Shown: positions 12,325-22,350 of the stretch, piece after piece
Numbering within the stretch: position 1 is the first letter of the stretch
Layout of the letters: each line of letters starts with the position of its first letter
Assembly: GCA_015698045.1 (NCBI GenBank)
Contig: BLAL01000239.1
Coordinates: 1,364,001 to 1,428,000 of the forward strand
Reading direction: 5' to 3'
DNA from: Rhizophagus clarus
Lineage: Eukaryota; Glomeromycota; Glomeromycetes; Glomerales; Glomeraceae
DNA: 64,000 bases
Translations under genes and position numbers: made by a program
Notes under the pieces: generated by a model
The model's database searches: none
What the model was told of the DNA's origin: nothing
What the model saw: only the letters and a program-made list of their open reading frames with translations

Positions 12325-12802
12325 AACTGACAGCGATTTATTATTTTATTGTTTGATTTGATTTTTTTTTTTTTTTTTTTTTTGGATAAAAGAATATAAT
12401 GTTTGACATGAAATAATTGATTACTACGTATACGTCTAAGATGTCCCAAAAACATATTGAGAAATGCTATTTTAAAAAAAAACATTGCAACTCGTATAAT
12501 TATATTATTCGAATTGAAGATGATTCTCGATTTTTCATTTACTTTTACTTTCTATAATTCAAATACAACCTTAAGATTACACCGAGAGAGTTTTCTTCAA
12601 ATCGTTCTCTATGTTGTTCCTTTAATGCTTAGCTAAAGTTTGCTTATTGTTTTAATAAAACATTCTTTCAGCGGCTGTTTTTTAGAAGCGTCATCAAAAA
12701 ACCAATTATGATTGTTCCGAATTTAGGACAAAACTTGTTAAAACCTGTATGATACAGTATACAGTATTTAATAAGCTCACGATCGAATAATATGGTTAAA
12801 CA
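12325..12802. other. spacer with T run
   Basis: 3' flank of the WBP11 gene with a T run of about 22 (12362-12383). No gene seen before the Gag-MIR array starts. Confidence 0.4.
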
Positions 12803-14054
12803 ATGGATTCTCCAAAAGAATATGATGGAAATATACATCCAGATGAATGGATAAAACATGTTCAAAGATATTTTGAACATTGCCATGGTAGACCACATTA
12901 TTTAAATATTGCTATATCATTAGTAGATTCGACTATCAATCTCCCAAATGGAATTAATGATATTGAAAAACTTCGTAATGCACTCAAGGAAGATATTTCT
13001 TTTGCAGTATTTAAAAATACAAATAGAAGAAAATTACAATCACTAAAATATGATCCCGAAAGACAAGGTGGCGACACATCAAAATTTATTTCAACTTTTC
13101 GTAAATTATGCTATAATGCTGAAATCAATGATGTAGAAGAACAAAAGAAATATCTTTATAAATCACTTCCTAATAATCATTTTGATTATATTTCAAATGA
13201 ATTTTATAACAAAATGAAAAATGTTAAATCAATTAATGAATTAATTAAAGAATTTGAGGATATAATTTTAGAAGAATCAAATTTAATTATAAATGAATCT
13301 ATTGTAGCTTTAAAACATGTTGCTTCGGGAAAATATTTAAGTTCAATTTCAAATTTACGTTACACATCTGGAAGTGGGAAACAATCGGTATATTTACATC
13401 GTAATTACGAATAAATTTTTATAATTTATTTTAATACTTTTTTTTAATAATTTAGGTTTTTGTAGGGAGCCCAGAACCTGATCCAAACTCTTTATGGAAA
13501 ATTCAATTTAATGAAGAATTAGCTACTTACACTGATACTTCTATTAGATTACAGCATATCGAATCAAATATGTATCTCGGAATAAATTATTATCGTGATT
13601 TTCGTTATGATTGTATTTACCGTGAATCCCCAACAACTAATCATACAGAAGGTAATGAATATTAATATTTGTCTATTGAAGTAATAGAAAAATTAATACT
13701 TGTATTTATGATTTATTTTTTTAGTAAGTTGTGACGGAAATGAAATTGTTTGGAAGTTTAATCATAAATTAGACAATTATCAAGGATATTTAAAATCAAA
13801 TGATATTATTAATCTTAGTATTAAGAAATCATATACTCAAAATGGCCAAGTTGAATTTTTACGTAGTCATGATGTTCAATTTACCATTGGAAACGACACG
13901 TTTCAAGAAGTTGTTTGTCATAATGAAAGATTAGAAGGAAATGATGAAGTAAATTTTATTTTCACTTTTTTCTTTTTATTAAAAACTTATATTTTAACCT
14001 TATATTTCTTTTTAGTGGTGCATTGAACTTATTCACGAAGGTAAAATTTCTTAA
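12803..14054 (+). CDS. Gag-like/MIR-like fusion protein, copy A
   Basis: Four exons: 12803-13387, 13456-13651, 13725-13948, 14016-14054 (347 residues). Residues 1-175 look like a Ty3/Gypsy Gag capsid domain: YDGNIHPDEWI at the start, a KLRNALKED helix, then GGDTSKFISTFRKLCYNAEI and YLYKSLPNNHFDYI, the order seen in retrotransposon Gag (WxxxF..., TxxF...FRxLxxxA, FLxGLP). The rest resembles a MIR-type beta-trefoil: VALKHVASGKYLSS, SLWKIQF, IRLQHIESNMYLG, GQVEFLRSHDVQFTIG, WCIELIHE. There is no zinc knuckle, protease or reverse transcriptase. Exon 1 carries the whole Gag part and the first MIR strand. First of five tandem copies; its N-terminal 70 residues are closer to copy E than to B-D. Function unknown. 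Confidence 0.8.
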
Positions 14055-14159
14055 ATAATAACATTAATGTAGTTACGATTTTCGTGCTTATTGCTAGTTG
14101 GTTTTTTGTTGAAAGTAATATATCCGCCATGGGTGAACAATATATAAATAGTATCTTTA

Positions 14160-14541
14160 GACATTTGAATAAAAAAAATGGATATTTCAAACATTTATAA
14201 AAATAGATAAATTGAATACGTAATAGATCTTTGACACGGTAAATAAATTTTTATTAGTAGATCGTGTCATCAAGCTCCAACTGGGTAATACAATTTAAGT
14301 AGTTTTTTACGGCATTTAAAAATATAAAAAGGAAATTATAATTATCAAAAAAATGAAAGTATATCAAAATTGTTTTTAACTTTTCGTAAATTATATTATA
14401 ACGCTGAAACTAAATGATCATATAAAATGTGCTATCATAGATGAAAATTTTTTACTATATCGAATTAATGCGTGATAATTTCCAAAATTGGGCAATGAAC
14501 ATGAGTTAAACAGAATCTAAATATAAATTGCCCAACTTTAA
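14160..14541 (+). pseudogene. old relic of a Gag-MIR gene
   Basis: Begins with an ATGGATATTTCAAA-like start (14177) and keeps recognisable stretches such as ttaacttttcgtaaattata (near 14380), equivalent to the FRKLCYN region, but with many stops and gaps. A homologous relic follows copy B (about 21950-22345), so gene plus relic were duplicated as one block. Confidence 0.6.
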
Positions 14542-14706
14542 GGGCAGTGACATATATTAGCTAATATTTTTTTATTATAGGCGCTTACCCCCAGGTAAGA
14601 TATCTTGGTCACGTGCAACCAATCATATTTTTTAAAAATTGTGTAACCTAAGATTTTTGCTTACCACCCCACCCCCTAAAATATTAGCTAATATATGTCA
14701 CTGCCC
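14542..14706. mobile_element. PIF/Harbinger-like MITE
   Basis: A 165-base element with perfect 29-base terminal inverted repeats starting GGGCAGTGACATATATTAGC and flanked by TAA on both sides (14539-14541 and 14707-14709), the target duplication expected for PIF/Harbinger. It has no coding capacity. The equivalent spacer after copy B lacks the insertion, which gives an empty-site control within the window. Confidence 0.85.
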
Positions 14707-14730
14707 TAAAAGATTCATTTTACAAAACAT

Positions 14731-14924
14731 GGATCTTCCAAAATATTTTTCCAGATGAATGGATAAATATAATTCAAAAATATTATAGTTTTTGGAAATC
14801 TTGATATAATTTAGAAACTTTAGAATATTTGGATTTTGTCAAATCATTAGTAGATCCTACTATTACGCTTCCAATTTTTCCAATTGGAATTGACAATTTT
14901 GAAAAACTTCGTAACACGTTTTGA
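14731..14924 (+). pseudogene. truncated Gag-MIR copy
   Basis: Starts like copies B-D (atggatcttccaaaatat), lacks some bases after the start, carries stops, and ends abruptly after aaacttcgtaacacg, the KLRN position near residue 70. The homologous neighbour of copy B is copy C. The break at 14924/14925 marks the left edge of the unrelated 14.9-20.5 kb block. Confidence 0.75.
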
Positions 14925-14925
14925 A

Positions 14926-15042
14926 TTATTTTATTTTATCTTCCAATTTCATAACTTTAGCTTTAAGCTTAATATTTTCAGCCTTAAATTTATTGTTCTC
15001 AACTTCAAGCTCACTAATGCATTGTTTTAATGAATTGATCTT
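14926..15042 (-). pseudogene. coiled-coil protein fragment
   Basis: Thirty-eight codons and a stop on the minus strand, from KINSLKQCISELEVENNKFK through ENIKLKAKVMKLEDKIK, a clear heptad pattern with Leu/Ile at a and d. No start codon; an AG lies just upstream, so it could be a last exon or a detached fragment. It abuts the breakpoint of the truncated Gag-MIR copy. Confidence 0.4.
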
Positions 15043-15079
15043 ACTGGAACATGCGTTTTTTTATTAGTAATTCGCGTAA

Positions 15080-15330
15080 TGGGTGAGATAAAACATACCA
15101 GAACTTGGCGCGCTGGGGAAAGTTCATACTATAGCAACACAAAAATATTGCTCTTGGCCGGGGTTATTAATAGATCCTCTGCCTTAGCGCCTTCGGCAAA
15201 AATAACGATTGCGGATGCCGGTGACGTATTACTGTGCCTTAATATATTCTGCGGATATAATTCACATGAACCAGTGACGTATTACTGCGGAGAAGAATAA
15301 ATGACGTTTTATTGTGCACGATATTCTGTA
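15080..15330. repeat. GC-richer segment with repeated tgacgtattactg
   Basis: GC content rises locally. The motif gtgacgtattactg occurs at about 15221 and 15272, and a third variant tgacgttttattg follows at about 15302. A 73-codon ORF spans it, but its composition gives no family clue and I do not call it a gene. Confidence 0.35.
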
Positions 15331-15494
15331 ATATCAAATGATAGTATTCAATATCGGTAAAATATGTAGATTATTTTAGTCAACCGTGGTTAACGTTTTT
15401 TGCCAAGAAAAATTTTTTATTATTACATGCAAAAATAAATACAAATGTTCGGGACTGCGCCCGTGATACATGACATCTAGACTATTATACATGC

Positions 15495-16550
15495 TTATTT
15501 TTTCGAACGATATCCCTCTATCCTAACCCTCTTTCTTTCCGGCTCATCTTCCACACATGCCCTATCCTTTAACAAACCCACAATTATGCCCAAAACCTCT
15601 TTCACGCTATCACATAATGATTGGTATGACTTTGAGTTCGGATCCAAAGCCTTCCTAGAAAATTCGATCAAGTATGCAGTATCACTTGCCTTGGATATTT
15701 TTCCGGGCTATATAGAAGGAAGTGCCAGTCTCGACCTGTTGTGACAATACCATAGAGGTAATCGAAAGCATTATCACCACGCTTTCTCTTCCTCTTGTTC
15801 GTCTCACATGCGCTTTCAAGTTGTTTGATATTCTGTGCGAAGCCTATGGGGACTTTGTGTTGTTTATCCTCTGTGATGCAGATAAGGTCTTCGGCCTCCT
15901 ACTTACATAGTTCGTGTTAGTGATATATTTTTTTCTGAGCAATACGAAGAATAAAAGGGAATTTTACCTTAATTGCATAATCGACTCGACCTCGGCTTTC
16001 TTCGCCAACTATTCGGTTTCATGCTGAGGTCCTTGTTTGTTATATCCATGACGATATGGATGGAAGTGTGAAGAAGTGCCACGACATACTCATTACGCAT
16101 GGCCTCTAAGCTATCCGGTTGTAAAGTTCCGTAAGAGCGCAACCTACCCAAAATTTCTTCCATGCAACGCTTGGAGACCTTATTGTCGTCTTGGATTTCG
16201 TAAGTTGGTGGAGAAAAGAACGGGATGGAATCTATACCATCGGAGTCGTGACCATATTCCGCTAGTACCTCACTTAAGCTGAGGTACGAGGAGAACGCAC
16301 GCTTCGGCTTTTCTCTGAGGGTCTGGACCTCTTTTGCAAGTCTCATGGCAGGGCCACCTTTTAAACCATAACTACGAAATTTTTCTTCGGTCATGTCAAG
16401 AAAGTCTTGGCTGGTAATTTTTTCGTTGCGAAGTATTCCCAAGTCATCGTCGTCGAGCTTGAGGTTCTGCTCTTTCAAAAAATCGACAAGGGTTTCTGTA
16501 TCCCAGTTCTCAACCAGGTAAGAGTCGTGTTCGAGCTGTTGAGGTAGACA
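15495..16550 (-). pseudogene. SAM-domain protein gene with multiple frameshifts
   Basis: Minus strand: an ATG at about 16550 opens MSTSTARTRLLPG, then a frame change leads to VENWDTETLVDFLKEQNLKL, a SAM domain (DFLDMTEEKFRSYGLKGGPA), a Ser/Asp-rich linker and a helical section with MEEILGRLRSYGTLQPD. After another frame change, IVGEESRGRVDYAIK joins EAEDLICITEDK across a GT-AG intron (about 15957-15906) and FDYLYGIVTTGRDWHFLLYS follows. One base is then missing at about 15672, after which the expected tail (KRVRIEGYRSKK, stop at 15497-15495) is in another frame. The acidic/Lys pattern before the tail is reminiscent of PD-(D/E)XK-like modules, which is inference. At least three frame breaks make it non-functional unless the assembly is wrong. 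Confidence 0.7.
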
Positions 16551-16781
16551 TAGTGTTACGTTTTTATAGGGTTATTTGGCTCGGATAAAAAATAGTGTTA
16601 CGTTCCGGAGTGAGTTAAAAATTTATTTCTGGGAAAAGGGCTGAGCGTTAATATAGGTTTTTATGTCGCACAGGCATTGCATCATAACATGTGATCCGCT
16701 TCTCGTGTATCGAAAAAATAATTTATGATTTATGAAATAAAAAACGTTGGCTTACAATACATAAAATCTTTGAAAATGTTA

Positions 16782-17096
16782 CTAGTTATAATAACCATAT
16801 ACATCCTCCTCTACAAGAATATGGTGACCGTCAATAGGGATATTCTCATCAAAAAAATCCGAAATCAAATTCCCTCCTTCTCGCATAGCAACGTATCTAA
16901 TAGGTCCAGGACGAAATGCGCGAAGATAAAATAGAACATTTCTGAATGGCTGTGGTAACTGTTGCTGTATCTGAGCGTGAAGATTTCTGACCGTATTTCC
17001 GAGGGAAATTGTAATCGTTTGATCAACATTATTATGTGGGATTCCAATGAAGCCTCCAGTGGGGATAATAAGATATCTGAGAGTGATATTGGTCAT
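16782..17096 (-). CDS. small protein, possible ubiquitin-like fold
   Basis: An ORF of 104 codons starting at the ATG 17096-17094 (chosen because the upstream part of the longer frame looks non-coding). It opens MTNITLRYLIIPTGGF, followed by a TITISLGNTVRNLHAQI strand-helix pattern, a LFYLRAF strand and an IPIDGHHILVEED end. Strand-strand-helix-strand order and the closing hydrophobic strand recall a beta-grasp domain like the N-terminus of Crinkler proteins (inference). No intron or partner domain was identified; it may be only one exon of a longer gene. Unlike its surroundings it has balanced codon composition and no low complexity. Confidence 0.45.
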   Translation of the reverse strand: MTNITLRYLIIPTGGFIGIPHNNVDQTITISLGNTVRNLHAQIQQQLPQPFRNVLFYLRAFRPGPIRYVAMREGGNLISDFFDENIPIDGHHILVEEDVYGYYN

Positions 17097-17231
17097 ATTT
17101 CGTTTTCTGAAATGCAAGAGCCCATTGTGAGAAATTTTCGCTTGCAATAAACATAACTGGACCCAGAGGGACCCTCTCTGACATACACATACCTCAATTA
17201 TTTTTTTGCGGAAAGTTGGCTGAACTACCAC

Positions 17232-17757
17232 ATACTCCTACATGCTTTATATCTTGCTGGGAAAAAGTTAAGGAGGTATGAGGCGTAATTAGTAATGTCG
17301 TCTGATGCCAAGGGTTCCATGTAAGCACATGTAAACGGAATCCTCATACCTTTTCACATGGAGATCTATCCTGCAAGACATATAGTTGGACTTACACCTG
17401 GCGATCTCGAAATTGTGAGTCCCTCAGCCCTTCATAACATATGCTTTTGTCAGCACTATTTACTTTTAGAGTAGGTCCTGTGTTGCGTTTAGAGTTCCTT
17501 TCACATTTTTCTCATTTGTTTTGGGAAAAATAGAGGTACCGGTTAGCATGTATAGATTATGTGCGAAAAATAATGTGTAATCATTTATTTTGTCAAACAA
17601 TCTGTGACCCAGCGAAATTTAATTTACTTTAAATAATCCTTTAACATGGTTGACGCTTCATTCTCTTCAAATGAATACCATCATTTAATCTATATTTGCG
17701 TTAATCATTACTCGAGTTGATCTTCACTGTATTTGTCGGCTCATTAGCTTCGAATAG
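17232..17757. other. spacer upstream of the ubiquitin-like ORF
   Basis: No gene seen. A small inverted repeat joins aggaggtatgagg (about 17271) with cctcatacctt (about 17342). It could be upstream sequence of the minus-strand ORF or part of an old element. Confidence 0.3.
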
Positions 17758-17759
17758 TA

Positions 17760-18217
17760 CAGTCAAACTTCGATGTACCAATACTCTATATACCGATAAT
17801 TGCTTTTAATAAAAAAATCTCATTATACCGATATTATATATAATTTCGCGATGTAACATATACCGATACTACCTCCTGGTCCCTTTATAGTAATGTATAT
17901 TAAGATGTACCGATAATTTTGGTTACACTAGTGTTAATTCTGGCCGGCACTATAAGTTTGGCCTGAGTTAAAAATTGTACCTGGGCATCTTTCTTAATTA
18001 TGTTCGGAATTAGATTTTTTTTCTATAATCATACTCACGTTATACATAATATATTCAGGAAATTTTGAAAATTTTGGACTCAGAATTAAGCATAGTGCGA
18101 GCCAGAGTTAGATTTTGGCCTGCATTATAATCTACTAATTACATATATGTACCGATATTTCAATGTACCGATACTTTTTCCCAAAACCGGAAGCATCGGT
18201 ACATCGAAGTTTGACTG
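17760..18217. mobile_element. pogo/Tc1-like MITE
   Basis: A 458-base element with terminal inverted repeats beginning CAGTCAAACTTCGATGTACC, identical over the first 20 bases at both ends, and TA on each flank (17758-17759, 18218-18219). The CAGT... terminus and TA duplication are typical of the pogo branch of Tc1/mariner. The inside holds many taccgata motifs in both orientations and no transposase ORF, so it would need a transposase from elsewhere. Confidence 0.85.
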
Positions 18218-18431
18218 TAATCTGCCACCGAGTCATTGCCTTGGCTACGATATAGACATGCTAAAATATACTCAAGCGAAGCAAAAATTAAGATCGCGAC
18301 AACATGACAAACATATTCATAGCAAATTTGCAATTTGTTTTATTTAAATGATAGAAGGAGATCAAATATGATAATCATTTGATATATATATATATATATT
18401 AATAATTGTTAAAAAAAATAAGAAAATAAAA

Positions 18432-18872
18432 TTATAATTTTGCTAATACGTCCTCTATCTTGTTAACGCGTCTTTCAAGATTAGCTAAGTCTTGATCAGT
18501 TTTCCGGAAACTAACGATAGAGTTAACTCGGAGCGAATCAATACGACTTCCGAGGTCATCACCGAGGTCTTGCAGGCGTCTGTTGACATCGGCGCCGTGG
18601 TCGTTAAGATGTTTTCCGAGGTTATTAATATGTCTTCCGAGGTTATTAAAGCGTTCGTTTAAACGTCTTTCAAAATCATCAAAAAATTTTTTATCCTAGA
18701 AAAGAAAGATTTGATTTTTTTTAATATTATGAATATCTAGTGACTTTTATTATAATGAAGTCATGTGTAAGTTAAATTCTAAAGCAAGATTATTTTTTTT
18801 ATGTAAAACGGAAAATTAAATTGGAAATTGGTTTAGTCTTACTACTGTATAAAAAGAATCTATATTTACCAT
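18432..18872 (-). CDS. short coiled-coil protein
   Basis: The main exon (18695-18432) encodes 87 residues with regular heptads (RRLNERFNNLGRHINNLGKH, then LGDDLGSRIDSLR, then LANLERRVNKIEDVLAKL) and a stop at 18434-18432. An AG acceptor lies directly before the exon. An ATG followed at once by GTAAAT at 18872-18864 would give a first exon of only the start codon, making MDKKFFDDFERRL. No other domain is visible; likely an oligomerising helical protein. The main exon is convincing; the three-base first exon is a guess. Confidence 0.5.
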
Positions 18873-19280
18873 TTTTAAATGAAAAATTTTATAAAAAATT
18901 TTCTTTTAGAAAGAGAAAAGTTTTTAGAGAAAATGATTTTTTCAACAAGCTTATTAGCTTATAAAATATGATATTATTAATCAATTAATCAATTAATCAG
19001 ATAACACAAAAGTGATTCATTACCTTCATTCACGTGATTACACGTCAGAATAACTTACTCACATCATCTTATGCGAAATAAATGATGCTACTTTACAGAA
19101 ACATGTCAAACCAAGACGAAGTCGTGCCCGAGCCATGACCAACTTGTAACCAATCAGGGAAAGAGTTAATCACGTGTTATTCATGTGTTCTTCTTGAATT
19201 AGTCACGGCTTCGCAATATCATCAATAACGGCTTATGTAATGGATCGTAGCGTCGTCAAAACCAATTATTTAATAGGACC
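18873..19280. other. intergenic region
   Basis: No gene recognised. AT-rich with a short attaatcaattaatcaatta repeat near 18977. Confidence 0.35.
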
Positions 19281-19961
19281 CCGAGTAATATATATAGAGG
19301 TAACAAGAAAAACCAAAAATTTTATAATGGCTCTACGCAAGGCTTTTTATTAAGATGAATAAGCAAACTCAATATGTTACTTCACAAATTGCCTGAAAAT
19401 AAGCAACTTAATCATATGGCCTTATAATAATTTTTTATATTTTATATTTGTAAATCATTTATAATTTTCTTGTAAATCATTTCGTTTGATGATCAAGTGA
19501 TGTACTGATTGTACCGCACAATTAATGTTCCAATAATATTATCCCAATCAAAATATTCATCATAATATAAAATTTATGCTTTACAATAAAAGTAGTTTAT
19601 TACTATATTTCCATGATGTCATGTTTGTTGTTTTATTACTATATATTAATAATATCACATACAAATCTGCTTGTACGCATAACATAAATCTATTATTTTT
19701 AGTAGTTGCGTAATAAATTCTCAAATTGTATAACGATCTCATTTATTTTGATATTAAATATATCAAATTTATCCAAAAAAATAAGCAATTGTAAGTTGTA
19801 ACATATGAACTTCCAAAAATTCTATCAAATTAAGCAAATGAAAAATATGACATTTCCAATAAATATCATTAATTTTACGCATATCTAACCTCTAACTGTG
19901 GCAAAAATAGCATGTGGCTACACAAAATTTCTTGTTACCCCTATATATATTACTCGGGGTG
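19281..19961. mobile_element. inverted-repeat element, about 680 bases
   Basis: Left end accccgagtaatatatatag (continuing aggtaacaagaaa, about 19281-19313) matches the reverse complement of the right end (tttcttgttacccc...ctcggggt, about 19928-19961) over some 32 bases with one mismatch. The inside is AT-rich and non-coding. I found no convincing target duplication, so the class is undecided. Confidence 0.6.
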
Positions 19962-19973
19962 CGTATTATACTT

Positions 19974-20069
19974 GCCGTCCAAACTGGAATCTTCCGAATG
20001 CCCGCCCAAACCCAAATCCCATGGGATTTGGGCGGAATGTCAAAAGTGGAAAAATTAAGTTTGGACGGC
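19974..20069. mobile_element. short palindromic element
   Basis: Ends gccgtccaaact and agtttggacggc are exact inverted copies. Inside sits a perfect palindrome of 22 bases centred on an NcoI-like ccatgg (20011-20032, cccaaatccc / gggatttggg). Strong hairpin potential. No coding sequence. Confidence 0.6.
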
Positions 20070-20084
20070 CATAATCCCAAACCT

Positions 20085-20185
20085 TGGATAAACTGGACAA
20101 ATCTGGACAAACTGGAAAAATCCCAAACCCAAACTGGTCAAATTCCGTCCTATTCTGGACAAACTGGACAAATCCCAATCAAAAG
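20085..20185. repeat. degenerate ctggacaaa tandem repeat
   Basis: Repeated variants of aaactggacaaatc and ccaaac follow the palindromic element at intervals of about 10-20 bases up to about 20180. All frames through it are low-complexity, so ORFs here are artefacts. Confidence 0.55.
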
Positions 20186-20561
20186 TCAAAACCTTCGAAT
20201 TTATTTATGTTATTATATATGACAATTTTATTATTTAGGCCGCACCAAGCCAATTTTCTGTTTAACATAACAAGGTCAAGATTTTTTGGGGGGATTTAAC
20301 AACAGAAAACATGGCCGGAATTATTATTAATTTTGGCCCAAATTAAATATTCATTGGACACAAAAAATTATGCTCTAATTAAGAAATTTCTTTTAATTCC
20401 AGTCTAAATTATGTGTTGAAAAAATGTTCCAAACATTGAAAAAGAGAGGGGGGGGATTATGTTAAACAAAGTATTGGATTTGAACGGCCTTATGTATTTA
20501 TTTAATCATATTATGACAAAAATTAAATTTAAAGACTCTTTTATCAAAATTCTACAAAAAA

Positions 20562-21844
20562 ATGGATTTTCCAAAATATGATGGAAATATTTTTCCAGAT
20601 GAATGGATAAATATAATTCAAAAATATTATTATTTTTGGAAATCTCGATATAATTTAGAAACTTTAGAATATTTGGATTTTGTCAAATCATTTGTAGATC
20701 CTACTATTACACTTCAAACTGGAATTGACAGTTTTGAAAAACTTCGTAACGCGCTTAAAGAAGATATTTCTTTTGCAGTATTTAAAAATACAAATAGAAG
20801 AAAATTACAATCACTAAAATATGATCCCGAAAGAAAAGGTGGTGATACATCAAAATTCATTTCAACTTTTCGTAAATTATGTTATAATGCTGAAATCAAT
20901 GATGTAGAAGAACAAAAGAAATATCTCTATAAATCACTTCCTAATAATCATTTTGATTATGTCTCAAGTGAATTTTACAAGAAAATGAAAAATTTTAAAT
21001 CAATTAATGAATTAATTAAAGAATTTGAGGATATAATTTTCGAAGAATCAAATTTAATTAGAAATGGATCTATTGTAGCTTTAAAACATGTTGCTACAGG
21101 AAAATATTTAAGTTCAATTTCAAATTTGTGTTACACATCTGGAAGTGGGAATCAATTGGTATATTTACATCGTAATTACGAATAAATTTTTATAATTTAT
21201 TTTAATACTTTTTTTAATAATTTAGGTTTTTGTAGGGAGCTCAGAACCTGATCCAAACTCTTTATGGAAAATTCAATTTAATGAAGAATTAGCTACTAGC
21301 ATTGATACTTCTATTAGATTACAGCATATCAAATCAAATATGTATCTTGGAATAAATCATTATCATAAATATCGTTATGGTTATTTTTACTGTGAATCCC
21401 CAACAACTAATCATACAGAAGGTAATGAATATTAATATTTATCTATTGAAGTAATAGAAAAATTAATACTTGTATTTATGATTATGTTTTTTAGTAAGTT
21501 GTGGCGGAAATGAAATTAATTGGAAGTTTAAATATAGTAAATTAAACAATTATCAAGGATATTTAAAATCAAATGATATTATTAATCTTAGTATTAAGAA
21601 ATCATATGATAAAAGAATTCTTGCTCTAAATGGCCAAGTTGAATTTTTACGTGGTCATGATGTTCAATTTACCATTGGAAACGATACATTTCAAGAAGTT
21701 GTTTGTCATAACGAAAGATTAGGAAGAAATGATGAAGTAAATTTTTTTCCCTTTTTTCTTTTTATCAAAGATTTATAATCTTTTAACCTTATATTTCTTT
21801 TTTAGTGGTGTATTGAACTTATTCACGAAGTTAAAATTTTTTAA
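20562..21844 (+). CDS. Gag-like/MIR-like fusion protein, copy B
   Basis: Exons 20562-21158, 21226-21421, 21495-21736, 21806-21844 (357 residues). Same plan as copy A, but the N-terminal 60 residues are the second type (YYYFWKSRYNLETLEYLDFV). The Gag-like core GGDTSKFISTFRKLCYNAEI is unchanged; the MIR-like part has a longer insert before GQVEFLRGHDVQF. The upstream 35 bases, ending in ctacaaaaaa, are nearly the same as those before copy D, so promoter-proximal sequence was duplicated too. Splice sites and phases match all other copies. Confidence 0.8.
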
Positions 21845-21949
21845 GTTTAAAGCATTAATATAGGTGCTATTTCGTGCGAGATTTTTATATTTCTAGCTGA
21901 TTATCGGTATATCGTTCATGGGTGAACAATTAATAAATAGTATCTTTAG

Positions 21950-22345
21950 TCCTATATTATAAAATGTAATGATACAGAATGGCGCTTTTACAGCCTTTCC
22001 TATCAAACAATAGATCGTGTTATCAAACTCCGACTAGGATTAATAATATTGAAAATTTTTGTAATAAATTTAAGGAAGATATTTATTCATCGCATTTAAA
22101 AATATAAAAAGAAAATTATAATCATTAAAAATGATTCTAAAAAGTGAAAGTATATCAAAATTGGGTTTAACTTTTCGTAAATTATTTTACAACGTTAACA
22201 AAAATCATGATTTGATAATTATATAAATGTGCTAGTTAAAATTTTTATTGTATATGTAATTGACACGTAATAATTTCCAAAATTGGAAATTGGGCAACGA
22301 GCATGAGTTAAACAGAATTCATATAGATTGCCCAACTTTATTTAC
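21950..22345 (+). pseudogene. old relic of a Gag-MIR gene
   Basis: Twin of the relic at 14160-14541: shared landmarks are agatcgtgt, gaaagtatatcaaaattg, taacttttcgtaaattat and attgcccaacttta. It contains many stops. This copy has no MITE at the place where the other relic carries one. Confidence 0.6.
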
Positions 22346-22350
22346 AAAGC

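Noticed and set aside
15079..15300. 73-codon ORF in a GC-richer segment
   Set aside because: Built across repeated tgacgtattactg motifs, no recognisable domain, no supporting context.
19892..20299. Several overlapping ORFs on both strands rich in Trp/Asn/Gln
   Set aside because: They run over the ctggacaaa repeat and palindromic element; low complexity on both strands.
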